NCBI GenBank assembly: GCA_019639255.1
Contig: JAHBSF010000052.1
Coordinates: 1 to 40,098 of the forward strand
DNA: 40,098 bases
Reading direction: 5' to 3'
Source: Acidobacteriota bacterium
Lineage (GTDB): Bacteria > Acidobacteriota > Blastocatellia > RBC074
The notes under the pieces were generated by a model. It was not told the origin of the DNA and did not search any database. It worked only from the letters and a program-made list of their open reading frames with translations. Every line of letters starts with the position of its first letter. The first letter of the stretch is position 1. Both the position numbers and the translations under genes were made by a program. Shown here piece after piece: positions 31,225 through 40,098 of this stretch.

Positions 31225-31750
31225 ATTGTCCGCGGAAGGAGCGCGCCATCTGATCGGTCTGATTGCGTATGGGGCCGAGTATGTGGCGGCGGCCCGTAAA
31301 GCGCAGCACGAAGATCGTTGTGGGATTGGCGCGCAGGTAGTATACGCGGCCGAGCATGGGCTGGCCTCCCACGGTGTAGTCGTAGGTGACGAGCGCGCCG
31401 TCGGCGCCGCCGCGGAAGTTTTCTATCGAGCCTTTGACGTAGCCGGGCTGGAAGCGAAGGGTTTTTTCCTCGTCGCCTTTTGCGAATTCCAGCGGTTCGA
31501 CGCCCTCTTCGACCGTTGCGCGCCGTATCTTGAGCATGCCGTGTTCGTTGACGTTATAGACGATCTTTACGTCGGGCCGCCCGAGCCCGTCGCGGCTGAC
31601 TACGGCCGACCAGCCGCGCGCAAGCGTCAGGCTGTAGGCGCCCTCGGGATCTTCAAAAACTTCGGGCGTGGATTGTGCGCGCGCATCGGGCGCGGCGGCG
31701 ACGATCACGCCGCACAGCAAACACAAGGGTAAGCGCAAGAATCGTTTCAT
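31223..31750 (-). CDS. Small exported protein of unknown function
   Basis: 175 residues. Signal peptide at the start ([22 protein letters not shown], cut after ARA), then a compact beta-rich domain: [89 protein letters not shown]. The pattern of a signal peptide, GWSxVV and alternating strands resembles PsbP-like secreted proteins, but this is not certain and no function can be assigned. The ATG overlaps the rph stop by four bases (ATGA), so it is cotranscribed with rph. It ends on a palindrome. Confidence 0.75.
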   Translation of the reverse strand: MKRFLRLPLCLLCGVIVAAAPDARAQSTPEVFEDPEGAYSLTLARGWSAVVSRDGLGRPDVKIVYNVNEHGMLKIRRATVEEGVEPLEFAKGDEEKTLRFQPGYVKGSIENFRGGADGALVTYDYTVGGQPMLGRVYYLRANPTTIFVLRFTGRRHILGPIRNQTDQMARSFRGQ

Positions 31751-32571
31751 ACTGCATTTTCCTTCCAGTTGATCCTGCGCCCGTCGCCTATGAGCGCCTT
31801 GAGTTCCGCACCGCCGAAAACCTGGGCGAGGGCTGCGCGCTGTAGTTCGACAAGCGCCGCGCCGCCCCGGTCGGCGGCCTCGATCATTTCATTCATCTGC
31901 GCGCGGTCAAAGGGTTCGGTTTCGGCCGTGCCCTGTATTTCCACAAACCTTCCGTCGCCCGTGCGCACTACGTTCATATCCACTTCGGCGCGCGAATCCT
32001 CGCCGTAATCCAGATCCAGAAGCACGCGCCCGTCGACTATGCCCACGCTTACCGCCGCGACGAAATCGCGCAGCGGCGCGCGCAGCAGCCGTCCCGAAGC
32101 CAGCCCGCGTTCGAGCGCGAGCGCGAGCGCCACGAAACCGCCCGTAATCGCGGCCGTGCGCGTGCCGCCGTCGGCCTGCAGCACGTCGCAATCGACCGTC
32201 ACGGTGCGTTCGCCGAGAGCCGCCATATCGATTACGGAACGCAGGCTGCGCCCGATGAGCCGCTGAATTTCGTGCGTTCTGCCCGACGGGCCGCCGCGTC
32301 CGGTTTCGCGCGGCGTGCGCGACTGCGTTGCGCGCGGCAGCATCGAGTATTCGGCCGTTACCCAGCCCGCGCCCTTGCCCTTCAGAAACGGCGGCACGCG
32401 GTCGTCGAGGCTTGCGTTGCACAGCACGCGCGTAGAGCCTGCTTCTATGAGCACGGAACCTTCGGCGTAGCGCGTAAAGTCCGCAGTTATGCGTACCGCA
32501 CGCAGGTCGTACTGTGTGCGTCCGTCGGCGCGCGCCGGTTCGGTAGATGAACTTATCGGGGAATTGGTCAT
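31747..32571 (-). CDS. rph: Ribonuclease PH
   Basis: 274 residues, start [28 protein letters not shown]; a longer frame goes into the adjacent palindrome and is not credible. Family hallmarks: [60 protein letters not shown] (the RNA-binding arginines), [14 protein letters not shown] and [18 protein letters not shown] with the phosphate/metal aspartates. It trims tRNA 3' ends by phosphorolysis in the cytosol. The small exported protein is translationally coupled downstream. The slightly long acidic N-terminal region is not found in E. coli Rph. Confidence 0.96.
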   Translation of the reverse strand: MTNSPISSSTEPARADGRTQYDLRAVRITADFTRYAEGSVLIEAGSTRVLCNASLDDRVPPFLKGKGAGWVTAEYSMLPRATQSRTPRETGRGGPSGRTHEIQRLIGRSLRSVIDMAALGERTVTVDCDVLQADGGTRTAAITGGFVALALALERGLASGRLLRAPLRDFVAAVSVGIVDGRVLLDLDYGEDSRAEVDMNVVRTGDGRFVEIQGTAETEPFDRAQMNEMIEAADRGGAALVELQRAALAQVFGGAELKALIGDGRRINWKENAV

Positions 32572-32599
32572 GATCAAAGTATGATTGGTCGGTCGGGAA

Positions 32600-32694
32600 G
32601 AGAGATAACGGAACAAACGAAATGAAACGAAAATTACGGAAAACTTGAACATTTCCGTCTGTTTCGTGTTTTTTCGTTTGTTCCGTTATCTCTC
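32600..32694. repeat. GATAACGGAAC-type palindrome, copy 11 (two arms)
   Basis: Left arm is nearly the same as the left arm of copy 1 over the AAACGAAATGAAACGAAAAT stretch, the best cross-copy match in the window, while the right arms differ. It lies between the tmRNA 3' end (32700) and the rph start, where it may end tmRNA transcription. Confidence 0.93.
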
Positions 32695-32698
32695 TATA

Positions 32699-33065
<367 letters not shown>

Positions 33066-33148
33066 AAGGCCTGTCAAATAACGTTTCAACAAACCGTTTA
33101 CGAGTCTACGCGCCGCCTTCGTGCGGTGTCAAGACGGGCCATCCGCAA

Positions 33149-33218
33149 CTGGGTACGCACGCGCCCTCGCGTGCTATTGTTCGTCACAAACCGCACGCGA
33201 GGGCGCGTGCGTACCCAG
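33149..33218. repeat. Perfect 26-bp inverted repeat with 18-base loop
   Basis: Arms CTGGGTACGCACGCGCCCTC plus GCGTGC (33149-33174) and the exact complement (33193-33218). Very GC-rich and fully paired, 84 bases upstream of the tmRNA gene. It may be a small mobile repeat or a strong terminator; no T-run follows on either strand. The rest of the 33066-33530 gap holds only a candidate promoter and the leader of the FecR-like gene. Confidence 0.85.
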
Positions 33219-33267
33219 TGATGCGTCCCTATGTTTCGTGGTCTGATTTAAGGATGACAACGATTTG

Positions 33268-33296
33268 TTGACTCTCATAGAGGCGCATATTAGAGT
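33268..33296 (+). promoter_or_regulatory. Candidate promoter of the exopolysaccharide operon
   Basis: TTGACT, 17 bases, TAGAGT. A leader of about 230 bases would follow before the first gene. Match by eye. Confidence 0.45.
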
Positions 33297-33530
33297 ATAG
33301 CGGCCGTTGCAAGAGTCCGCTTCGGGGCTCTTCAAGAGTTTGTTCGGATTTCAGTTATGTTCAAGAAGATGCCGGCGGACTTTTCCTGACCGAGGGTCGG
33401 CGGGAGGCGCGACTTTGACACGCGCCGGAGTTGCGGAAAAAAACTTGGTGCTGCCTCGGCATGAGGTTTCCTTTAGGGTTCGTCTTCGGGGTCGAGGTGC
33501 GTCCGGGGACGGAAACGGAGGGCGGAATTT

Positions 33531-34682
33531 ATGGCGACAATCAGGGCGGCGATGAAAAGGGCGGCGATGAAATCGGATAAAGCAGGCGGGTGCGGCGTTT
33601 ATATGCGTCTGCTGCTTGCCGTTGCGTTGTGTGGGGCATTTGCGCCGGCGGCTTTTTCGAATTCCGCCCCGCTCGGGGAACTGCTTGCCGCGCGCGGCGC
33701 ATCGGTCGATGATTCGATTGCGAGTCCGGGGCTGACGCTGCTGCAGGGCAGCCGGGTCAAAACCAGCGCGCAGGGCGGCGCCGTGCTCAACCTCGGCCGT
33801 CTCGGTCGCGTCACGCTCGGCCCCGAATCCGAACTCGTCCTTGAGTCCTCGGGCAACTCGCTCAGCGGCCGGCTGAATTCGGGCTGGATGATCGTAAGCT
33901 CGCCCAGGGGCGTGGGCGTGGCGATCAAAACCGCCGACGGCTTTGCCGCCGCCGACGGCGCGGAAGCCTCTACATTGCGCATAGACGTGACGCAGGAAAC
34001 TACGCGCGTAGAGGCGGCCGGAATCGCCAGCGTGCAATCGGGCGCGATGAGGCAGATGGTGCGCGCGGGAGAGGAACTCGAAATCAGCCGCGCCGCGTCG
34101 GGCGCGCTTCCGGAGTTCAGCCGCTACACCGTAGATTCGGGCCTCGCCGCCGCCGCCGCAGCAGCAGCCGAACGCGCAGCGGCCGCATCTTTCAGCGCAG
34201 CGCTATCGACCGGCGTGCGCGCCGCGTTCGAAAGCATAACGCTCGATCAGACGATTGCGCCCGCTCCGACGATGTCGAACACGCTCAAACCGGTTTCGGG
34301 CGACACGCCCATCATTACCACGCCGTCGCAGGAAATCACGTGCGGCGATTTCAATGAAAACTGCGTGGATTGCCAGGTTTTCCCGCAACTGGTCAAGGCG
34401 AAGGCCGGATGCACGCTCGCTTTCATCGTTCATCTCCAGAACGTACTCGCAACCTCGCAGGTTTCGGTCGGGCCGTTTATGAACGGCGCCTGTTTCTATA
34501 TATTTCCCGGAGCTCCGCAGGTAGTACAGATCCCGCCCGGCGGATCCTACTACTTCCAGATCAATGCCAACAATTGCACGGTAGCGCAGACGCGGTCGGC
34601 GGCAAACGCGCTGATCGTCATAGAAACCAATACGTGCGGCACGAAATACGTGCAGGTCGAATGGGCGACTCCCTGCCGGTAA
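33531..34682 (+). CDS. Exported FecR-like protein with Cys-rich C-terminal domain
   Basis: 383 residues. ATG 33531 has GGAGG nine bases ahead; it gives a long N-terminal region before the hydrophobic signal segment LLLAVALCGAFAPAAFS. A FecR-type beta domain follows (LLQGSRVKTSAQGGAVLNLGRLGRVTLGPESELVLES, about 70-110), then an Ala-rich helix and a C-terminal domain containing eight cysteines (TCGDFNENCVDCQVF, KAGC, GACF, NNC, TNTCG, TPCR), likely disulphide-linked. In FecR proteins this fold takes part in periplasmic signalling; here no sigma factor gene is adjacent, so that role is only a possibility. It is the first gene of the exopolysaccharide run. Confidence 0.78.
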   Translation: MATIRAAMKRAAMKSDKAGGCGVYMRLLLAVALCGAFAPAAFSNSAPLGELLAARGASVDDSIASPGLTLLQGSRVKTSAQGGAVLNLGRLGRVTLGPESELVLESSGNSLSGRLNSGWMIVSSPRGVGVAIKTADGFAAADGAEASTLRIDVTQETTRVEAAGIASVQSGAMRQMVRAGEELEISRAASGALPEFSRYTVDSGLAAAAAAAAERAAAASFSAALSTGVRAAFESITLDQTIAPAPTMSNTLKPVSGDTPIITTPSQEITCGDFNENCVDCQVFPQLVKAKAGCTLAFIVHLQNVLATSQVSVGPFMNGACFYIFPGAPQVVQIPPGGSYYFQINANNCTVAQTRSAANALIVIETNTCGTKYVQVEWATPCR

Positions 34683-34750
34683 ACGCCGATGCCCGAGCGG
34701 CTTTCGGTCGTTGGGGTTGCATCATCGGCTGTGTTTGTTGATCCGTCCTG

Positions 34751-36034
34751 ATGCAGTTTGAATTCAGCCTCCGCCGGCCGTGGTCGCGGCTGGCGTTGGT
34801 AATTGGGGTTTCGTTTGCCTGTGCGCTCGCCGCACAGATCCTTGCAGCCCGCTTTATCATCGGTTCCCTCGCGGATTCCCGCACAACGCTGACGAAGGAT
34901 GAACTCTTTTCGGCAGCGCGCACCTTCCCCGACTCTCCCACTCTTCAGGCGCTGATTGCGGAAACCGAGATACTTGCAGCCGTCGACCACGAATCGACCG
35001 CTGCACGCGCAGAAACCGCTGCCGGACGCGCCGTCGATCTAACGCCCGCTCGCTACGACTACCACCTGCTGCTTGCCGCTGCGCGCGAACAGCGCGGGGA
35101 CGTTTCGGGAGCCGAAGCCGCGCTGCGCGAGGCTCTTGCCCGCTCGCCCGAACGTACGGAAATACACTGGCGGCTGGCTAATCTGCTGCTGCGCGCCGGA
35201 AAACTCCCGGATGCATTGCCGCATTTTGCGCGCGCCGCCGAAGCGCAACCGCGCCTGCTTACGCAGATACTCTCGCTTGTGTGGAACATCTCGGGCGGAA
35301 ACATAGACGCACTCGAAGCCGCCGCCGGCTCGACGCCCAAGGCGCGTTCGGATCTTGCGTTTTTTCTGCTGCGCCGCGACCGCGTCGATGCAAGCATCCG
35401 CGTATTTGAAAGCATACCGCTCACCTCGCGCCTCGCATCGGATGAAACCGCTCCTTACATCACCGGCCTTATGAATCTGGGGCGCCTGGAAGAGGCGCGC
35501 AGGGTTTGGGGCGGACTGGTTGCGCACAGCGCGGAAGATCTGGAATCCCGCGTATGGAATCCGGGCTTCGAAATCGATCCGCACCCGATCGACAACTTCG
35601 ACTGGAAACTGTCAAGCAACAAATGGGCGCGCGTGTCCATAGACCCGGCTGCGGGGCGCTCGGGCTCGCGCTCGCTGCGCATAGATTTTCTGGGCGTGGA
35701 TACGCCGCGCCTGGATTCCGAAATCCGGCAGCAGATCCTCGTCGCGCCGGGCCGCCGCTACCGCCTGCGCTGCTTCGTAAAAACCCAGGATCTCGTCATA
35801 CGCGAAGGCCCGCGCCTCGCCGTTACGAGCATCGACGGCAGCGTGCAGTACGCGCTTTCGGCCCCCATTGCACGCGGCACAATCGGCTGGACCGAAATTT
35901 CGCTGGAATTCACGGCGCCGAAAGCCCCGCCTACCGTGATGATTTCCGTCAAGCGCATACCCGTATTCAGCTACGATGAACCCGCGCGCGGCGCCCTATG
36001 GCTCGACGATTTTTCGGTAACCGAGGGCCCGTGA
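34751..36034 (+). CDS. Membrane-anchored TPR protein with jelly-roll-like C-terminal domain
   Basis: 427 residues. One N-terminal membrane helix (LALVIGVSFACALAAQILAA) is followed by TPR-like repeats (YDYHLLLAAAREQRGDVSGAEAALREALARSPERTEIHWRLANLL, ALPHFARAAEAQP) up to about 260, and a C-terminal beta domain beginning WNPGFEIDPHPIDNFDWKLSS with AGRSGSRSLRIDF and ARGTIGWTEISLEFTAP, resembling carbohydrate-binding-like jelly rolls. Such proteins sit beside EPS polymerases and may hold partners or sugars. It is in the same reading frame as the next gene, separated by one stop and nine bases. The ribosome site is weak. Confidence 0.8.
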   Translation: MQFEFSLRRPWSRLALVIGVSFACALAAQILAARFIIGSLADSRTTLTKDELFSAARTFPDSPTLQALIAETEILAAVDHESTAARAETAAGRAVDLTPARYDYHLLLAAAREQRGDVSGAEAALREALARSPERTEIHWRLANLLLRAGKLPDALPHFARAAEAQPRLLTQILSLVWNISGGNIDALEAAAGSTPKARSDLAFFLLRRDRVDASIRVFESIPLTSRLASDETAPYITGLMNLGRLEEARRVWGGLVAHSAEDLESRVWNPGFEIDPHPIDNFDWKLSSNKWARVSIDPAAGRSGSRSLRIDFLGVDTPRLDSEIRQQILVAPGRRYRLRCFVKTQDLVIREGPRLAVTSIDGSVQYALSAPIARGTIGWTEISLEFTAPKAPPTVMISVKRIPVFSYDEPARGALWLDDFSVTEGP

Positions 36035-36043
36035 CGAAGGAAG

Positions 36044-37567
36044 ATGAAGAGGGATAACGAAACAAACGAAAATAGACGGAGACTACGGAAAGGATTTTTT
36101 TCGTATTTTTCGTTTCCTTCCGTTTTTTCCGTCGCCTCTGTTCAACTCGACCGCATAATCGCGTGGGGGCTGGCGGCGACCATCGTATTCGCGGCGCTGG
36201 CGCACGGCGCCATAGAGCCCTGGTCCGCGGCAATCGTCGCCGGTGCGATCCTGTTTTTTGTTTTTCTATGGTCGATCAGGGCGGCCGTAAGCGGGCGGTT
36301 GCGGTTGTCTATCCCTTCGGTGATATGGCCGATTGCGGCGCTTGCAGTATGGAGCGCGATTCAGGGCGCATCGTGGACGGGAGAAAACGGGCGCAGAATC
36401 AGCCTTTCGCTCGATCCGGACGCAACGCGCGGCGCGGCGCTGTGGATTGCGCTGCTGGGCGCCGCCGGACTGCTTGCCGTAAACTTCTGGACGCAGCGGC
36501 AAAGGCTGCGCGCGTTTGCGTGGTTTATTACCGTATTCGGATTTCTGCTCTCGGTGTTCGCCCTGATTCAGAAGTTCACCTGGAACGGACGGTTTTACTG
36601 GATCAGGCCCGGCGGCGATGCCACGGCCATTTTCGGCCCGTTCATCAATCACAACCTGTACGCGGGATATATGGAACTGCTCGCGGCAATGCCCGTAGGT
36701 CTGCTGCTTGCGCGCGCCGTGCGCGGTCCGGCGCGGCTGTTCTGCGCCTTTGCCGCCGTGATTATGAGCGTATCGATAATCTTTTCGCTCTCGCGCGGCG
36801 GAATGATTTCACTGGCCGCGCTGCTGATTTTCATCGGCGTGATGAGCGCGCGGCGCGAACGCGCAAGAAGTCGCCGGCGAGAGATGGATTGGGATGACGA
36901 GGACGCATATTTTGACGCGGGCGATGCGGCGGGCGATATGCCGGGCGCAAGCGGCCGCCGCGCGTGGCTGCCGCAGTTGGCCGCCGTAGGCGCAATCTTT
37001 GTCGCGATTCTCGCGGGATTGCTCTGGCTCGGACCCGATACCGTGGCCAGCCGTTTGACTCAGGGCCGGTTGACGGGAGACGACATTCAGGGGCCGAGTT
37101 TTTACGCCAGCCGCGGCTGGATATGGAAGGATACGTGGGATATGTTCCGCGATCGTCCATTGACCGGCGTGGGTCTGGGGGCTTACGAAACCGCGTTTCC
37201 TCGATATACGCATACCGACGGAACCTATATAGTCAGGCAGGCGCACAACGACTACCTGCAGATACTCGCCGACGGCGGGGTGGCGGGAGCGGGGATCGCG
37301 TTATGGTTTCTTGCGGTATTTTTTCGCGCAATCGGGCGCGGAGCGGCGTCCGGAGACCCCTGGGTTGCGGGTGTGGCGCTCGGTGCGGGCGCCGGAGCGT
37401 TCGGCGTGCTTGTGCACAGCATCTTTGATTTCAATTTGCAGATTCCGGGAACGGCGCTGCTGTTTGTAGTGCTCGTATCGATCGTGGGGCGGCTTGGCGA
37501 TACGGTCGATTCAAAGGGTGCAGCGGCATCCGCGTCGGGTCGGGTGCACCCGGAAATCATCGGATGA
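36044..37567 (+). CDS. O-antigen ligase/polymerase-like (Wzy_C) membrane protein
   Basis: 507 residues with about a dozen membrane helices. Family motifs: FGPFINHNLYAGYMELLAAMPVG in the middle and the large-loop segment FYASRGWIWKDTWDMFRDRPLTGVGLGAYETAFPRY followed by QAHNDYLQILADGGVAGAGIALW. These enzymes ligate or polymerise glycans on a lipid carrier at the periplasmic face; in this operon an exopolysaccharide polymerase is likely. A charged loop (RRERARSRRREMDWDDEDAY) interrupts the membrane part. No in-frame ATG, GTG or TTG exists between 36044 and the first membrane helix, so the repeat-derived segment MKRDNETNENRRRLRKGFF... must be part of the protein, or start is non-standard. GAAGGAAG directly precedes ATG. 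Its end overlaps the next start. Confidence 0.85.
   Translation: MKRDNETNENRRRLRKGFFSYFSFPSVFSVASVQLDRIIAWGLAATIVFAALAHGAIEPWSAAIVAGAILFFVFLWSIRAAVSGRLRLSIPSVIWPIAALAVWSAIQGASWTGENGRRISLSLDPDATRGAALWIALLGAAGLLAVNFWTQRQRLRAFAWFITVFGFLLSVFALIQKFTWNGRFYWIRPGGDATAIFGPFINHNLYAGYMELLAAMPVGLLLARAVRGPARLFCAFAAVIMSVSIIFSLSRGGMISLAALLIFIGVMSARRERARSRRREMDWDDEDAYFDAGDAAGDMPGASGRRAWLPQLAAVGAIFVAILAGLLWLGPDTVASRLTQGRLTGDDIQGPSFYASRGWIWKDTWDMFRDRPLTGVGLGAYETAFPRYTHTDGTYIVRQAHNDYLQILADGGVAGAGIALWFLAVFFRAIGRGAASGDPWVAGVALGAGAGAFGVLVHSIFDFNLQIPGTALLFVVLVSIVGRLGDTVDSKGAAASASGRVHPEIIG
36049..36138. repeat. GATAACGGAAC-type palindrome, copy 12 (degenerate arms)
   Basis: Left arm GAGGGATAACGAAACAAACG is recognisable; the right arm is a poor complement with many changes. 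Most of it is translated as the start of the O-antigen-ligase-like gene. Confidence 0.8.
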
Positions 37568-38817
37568 GCCGAAGCCGCCCTATCGGCCTGTTTGCCCTGT
37601 CCGCGTCGATATGTCTGATATGGGGTGCGGGTGTTTTCCTCGAACCGGATACTGCGCTGACAAACGACAGCGGCGGTTACCGGTGGCTTGCCGCCGAACT
37701 GTGGCGGGGCGGATTCCCGGATCTTTTCCGCACGCCCGGATACCCGCTGTTTCTGGCCGTAATCGGCGGGCATACGGAAACCGGGTTGATCGCGGTAATA
37801 CTCGTTCAGATCATCCTGCACGCATCGAGCGCGTTATTGACGGCATCGGTTGCCGCGCGACTGACGGATGATCCGGGTGCGGGCCTGTTATGCGGAATCT
37901 TTGTGGCGCTTTCGCCGGTCTTGATCGCCGGATCGCTGCAGGTGATGAGCGAAACGCTGTTTGTATTTCTTGCAGTGGCCGCGCTGTATACGGCGCTCGT
38001 CTACGGCTCAGTAACCGGCTCGATTGCGCAGGGCGCGCTCTGGGCCGCCGCGACTATGGTGCGCCCGTCCGGGTTGCTGCTGCCGTTGATTGTGGGACTG
38101 TTTCTCGCCTTTCGGCGCAGGGCGTGGAAGCCCGCGCTGCTTGCAATCGCCGCATACTCGCTGCTGATTGCGGCGTGGGCCGGTTACAATCACCATCGCT
38201 CGGGCCGCTTCATCATCTCGACGATGCCGGATTTTGCGGCCTATATGTACGAATTGCCGGCCGTGAAGATGGTAGATCAACTGGGCTGGATGCGTTACGC
38301 CTATATGTGGACGGCCGATCCGCGCGCCGCCGAGCGAATCCGCCAGGAGCACGAGCAGGCATTTATAGAAGGCGAGTTCGCCTACGTGCAGGAAAAGCCC
38401 GCCAATCTGTTTCAGACCACAGGCGACCCGGCGCTGATGCTGCGGTTGCGCACATCCGCAATGTCGGTGCTGCGCGATCGCATACCGACCGTGATCGGCA
38501 CGCATATGGTGGGCGCATTGCAGGTGCTTCGCCCGCTTCCTCCGTGGTCGCCGCTCGGCGCGGCAGGTTCGATCCTGGATGCGTTGCGCCTTCTGCTGAT
38601 CGCCGCATCGGCGGTGCTGCTGATGCGCCGAAGGGAGTGGTGGATGCTCGCGTTCTTCACGGTTGCGACCGCCTATGCGATACTTCTGCCCGGCGTATGC
38701 GGAGTATGGCGCTTCAGATCCGCGGCCGAACCTGTGCTGGCGATGGCGGCGGGCGCAGCGCTCGCGCCGTATTTGCACCGGGTGTGGAGAGGGCGTCTGC
38801 GTGGAGCATCTACATAG
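37564..38817 (+). CDS. Glycosyltransferase-like (GT39/ArnT-type) membrane protein
   Basis: 417 residues. About ten membrane segments follow a start that overlaps the ligase-like stop by four bases (ATGA). The motif DSGGYRWLAAELWRGGFPDLFRTPGYPLFLAVIGG (37-71) has the spacing of the first loop in PMT/ArnT-type transferases, with the acidic residue near D37, and LSPVLIAGSLQVMSETLFVFLAVAALYTAL is typical of the following helices, as is MVRPSGLLLPL. Such enzymes move a sugar from a polyprenyl-phosphate donor in the periplasm. The acceptor is unknown; in this operon it would be the growing polysaccharide. Highly hydrophobic. Confidence 0.82.
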   Translation: MSRSRPIGLFALSASICLIWGAGVFLEPDTALTNDSGGYRWLAAELWRGGFPDLFRTPGYPLFLAVIGGHTETGLIAVILVQIILHASSALLTASVAARLTDDPGAGLLCGIFVALSPVLIAGSLQVMSETLFVFLAVAALYTALVYGSVTGSIAQGALWAAATMVRPSGLLLPLIVGLFLAFRRRAWKPALLAIAAYSLLIAAWAGYNHHRSGRFIISTMPDFAAYMYELPAVKMVDQLGWMRYAYMWTADPRAAERIRQEHEQAFIEGEFAYVQEKPANLFQTTGDPALMLRLRTSAMSVLRDRIPTVIGTHMVGALQVLRPLPPWSPLGAAGSILDALRLLLIAASAVLLMRRREWWMLAFFTVATAYAILLPGVCGVWRFRSAAEPVLAMAAGAALAPYLHRVWRGRLRGAST

Positions 38818-38827
38818 AGGGGCAAAG

Positions 38828-39958
38828 ATGAAAACCTTGATTTTCAGGATCGTCATTCTCCCGATTCTGTGCGGATTGTGTATGGTCGCGGCCGGCGCGC
38901 AACAGCCTCCCGCACCGAACCCCGTTCCCGCGCGCGAAGAAACTGCGCGCCCGCCCGCGCGCGACGATGATTACCGCCGCTCGGGCGTGCACGTATCTCC
39001 CGACGAGGATTACAAAATCGGCGCGGGCGACGTCATAGACATCAAGGTAGCCGACGCCGACGAGCTTTCGGGCGTATACCGCGTAAGCGCCGACGGAACG
39101 ATAAAGCTGCGGTTTCTGGGCCGCATACTCGCGCTCGACAAAACCCCCGAAGAACTCGCCAAAACCATCACCGACGGTTTGCAGGGGAAATACCTCTTCG
39201 ATCCGAGAGTCGATGTCATCGTGCGCGAATACAACAGCCGCATGATTTACATTCAGGGCGCCGTGGGACGCCCCGGCGTATACCAGATGGAGGGCCGCCC
39301 GAACCTCCTGCAACTGATCGTGCTCGCCGGCGGGCTTTCGCAGAACTTCGGCTCTACGGCCTTCATCATACGCCGCGTAAAGATCCCGGATGCGGAGCGC
39401 CGTGCGCAGGAAGCCTCGCTCAAGGAGCAGAACGCGCAGCCGCAGGAGGCCAAAACCGACGCTTCGGACGCCGATCCGGATCGCCCGCGGCTGACCGACG
39501 CCGAATGGCTTGCGCGGCAGTACACGCTGATAAAGCTCAACATCAACGGGCTGTTCAAGGGACGCTTCGATCAGAATATGTTTCTGGAACCGGGCGATGT
39601 GGTAACGATTCCGCCCACAGATCTGTTCTTTATGACCGGACAGTTAAAGGCGCCGGGTTCGTTTCCGCTCAAGGAAGGCACGTCGCTGCGACAGGCCGTA
39701 GCGCTCGCGCAGGGTTTTACTCCCACGGCATCGCCCGGCAAGTCGATAATTTTTCGCGAGAATCCGGAAACGGGGAAGCGGCTCGAACTTAACGTAGACC
39801 TCGGCGAAATCATGAGCGGCAAGAAAGAGGATATGCTCGTATATCCGAACGACGTCATAGTTGTGCCGGCGAGCGGATTCAAGACCTTCGCCATACCTGC
39901 AATCCAGACCGCGACGTTTTCGGTATTGACGACGCTGCTGCTGCGGGTATTTTTTTAG
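38828..39958 (+). CDS. Polysaccharide export protein (Wza-like)
   Basis: 376 residues. Signal peptide (VILPILCGLCMVAAGAQQ) and a Pro-rich stretch, then the Poly_export domain (DYKIGAGDVIDIKVADADELSGVYRVSADGTIKLRFLG, about 62-100), a SLBB-type module (YIQGAVGRPGVYQMEGRPNLLQLIVLAGGL) and a second one (FFMTGQLKAPGSFPLKEGTSLRQAVALAQGF). The chain ends in a hydrophobic segment (AIQTATFSVLTTLLLRVFF) that could form the outer-membrane helix of Wza. It would form the outer-membrane channel for the polysaccharide made by this operon. ATG has GAGGGG six bases ahead. A tyrosine autokinase or length regulator often follows; it would lie beyond the window. The TAG stop directly joins a repeat element. Confidence 0.9.
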   Translation: MKTLIFRIVILPILCGLCMVAAGAQQPPAPNPVPAREETARPPARDDDYRRSGVHVSPDEDYKIGAGDVIDIKVADADELSGVYRVSADGTIKLRFLGRILALDKTPEELAKTITDGLQGKYLFDPRVDVIVREYNSRMIYIQGAVGRPGVYQMEGRPNLLQLIVLAGGLSQNFGSTAFIIRRVKIPDAERRAQEASLKEQNAQPQEAKTDASDADPDRPRLTDAEWLARQYTLIKLNINGLFKGRFDQNMFLEPGDVVTIPPTDLFFMTGQLKAPGSFPLKEGTSLRQAVALAQGFTPTASPGKSIIFRENPETGKRLELNVDLGEIMSGKKEDMLVYPNDVIVVPASGFKTFAIPAIQTATFSVLTTLLLRVFF

Positions 39959-40098
39959 GTGCTGAGTGCGAGGGGGAAGAAGAAAGTGCTGAGTGCTGAG
40001 TGCGAGAAGAAGAAGAAGTGCTGAGTGCTGAGCGCAAACAGGAACTGAAGAACTTCTATATAGAGCTCCTTACACAGTTAATTCAGTTCTTTGAGTTA
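39959..40098. repeat. (GCTGAGT)n element, second copy, cut by the window end
   Basis: GTGCTGAGTGC units alternate with purine-rich AAGAAG stretches directly after the export-gene stop, followed by GGAACTGAAGAACTTCTATA, as in the element at 14734. The last bases (TTAATTCAGTTCTTTGAGTT) resemble the left end and flank of the element at 1959, so the two families may share an end sequence. The right half is outside the window. Confidence 0.85.

Noticed and set aside
33149-33218. Terminator of the tmRNA or EPS genes
   Set aside because: Both neighbours are transcribed away from it and no T-run follows either arm.

Overview
The window looks like a chromosomal segment of a GC-rich, diderm bacterium, most probably an Acidobacteriota member (Blastocatellia-like; phylum moderately sure, class unsure). 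The pointers are a von Willebrand A protein of the VWFA-related acidobacterial type, a Ser/Thr kinase fused to a TolB-like domain and TPRs, a beta-barrel porin, PQQ-propeller and putative-Ig secreted proteins, and a tmRNA whose tag reads ANNELAMAA. There is no transposase, integrase, CRISPR array, rRNA or tRNA that I can recognise.

Layout. 1-9.8 kb: the end of a secreted Ig-like protein, then a minus-strand run (read right to left): hotdog/MaoC-like protein, two YdcF-like proteins, a UvrD-type helicase, an OsmC protein with a circularly permuted ATP-grasp enzyme, a sialidase-like protein and a PQQ beta-propeller protein. 9.8-13 kb: a Ser/Thr kinase and a divergent NIPSNAP protein. 13-20 kb: a nitrogen module: porin, P-II (glnB), GlnD and a divergent ammonium transporter. 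The glnD-amt intergenic region holds two pairs of dyad sites and a good sigma-54 (-24/-12) promoter. 20-27 kb: a TPR protein ending in a CxxCH motif, a LytS-type histidine kinase and LytTR regulator pair, argS, and a type I-beta DAHP synthase. 27-33 kb: VWFA protein, HtrA-type protease, a small secreted protein, rph and tmRNA. 33.5-40 kb: an exopolysaccharide operon (FecR-like protein, TPR protein, O-antigen ligase/polymerase-like protein, glycosyltransferase-like membrane protein, Wza-like export protein).

The most striking feature is not a gene. At least twelve copies of an AT-richer repeat built from units like GATAACGGAACAAACGGAAA sit in the intergenic gaps. Ten are two-armed palindromes of roughly 90-120 bp; two, lying between codirectional genes that may be cotranscribed, have only one arm orientation. 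The arms of one copy match each other better than they match other copies, and the copies sit flush against stop codons. In one place the repeat is apparently translated as the N-terminus of a membrane protein. Three further palindromic families occur: a (GCTGAGT)n family, a family of CGCGGAA units, and an element with terminal inverted repeats and internal small hairpins.

All functions are from reading motifs by eye; no database search was run.
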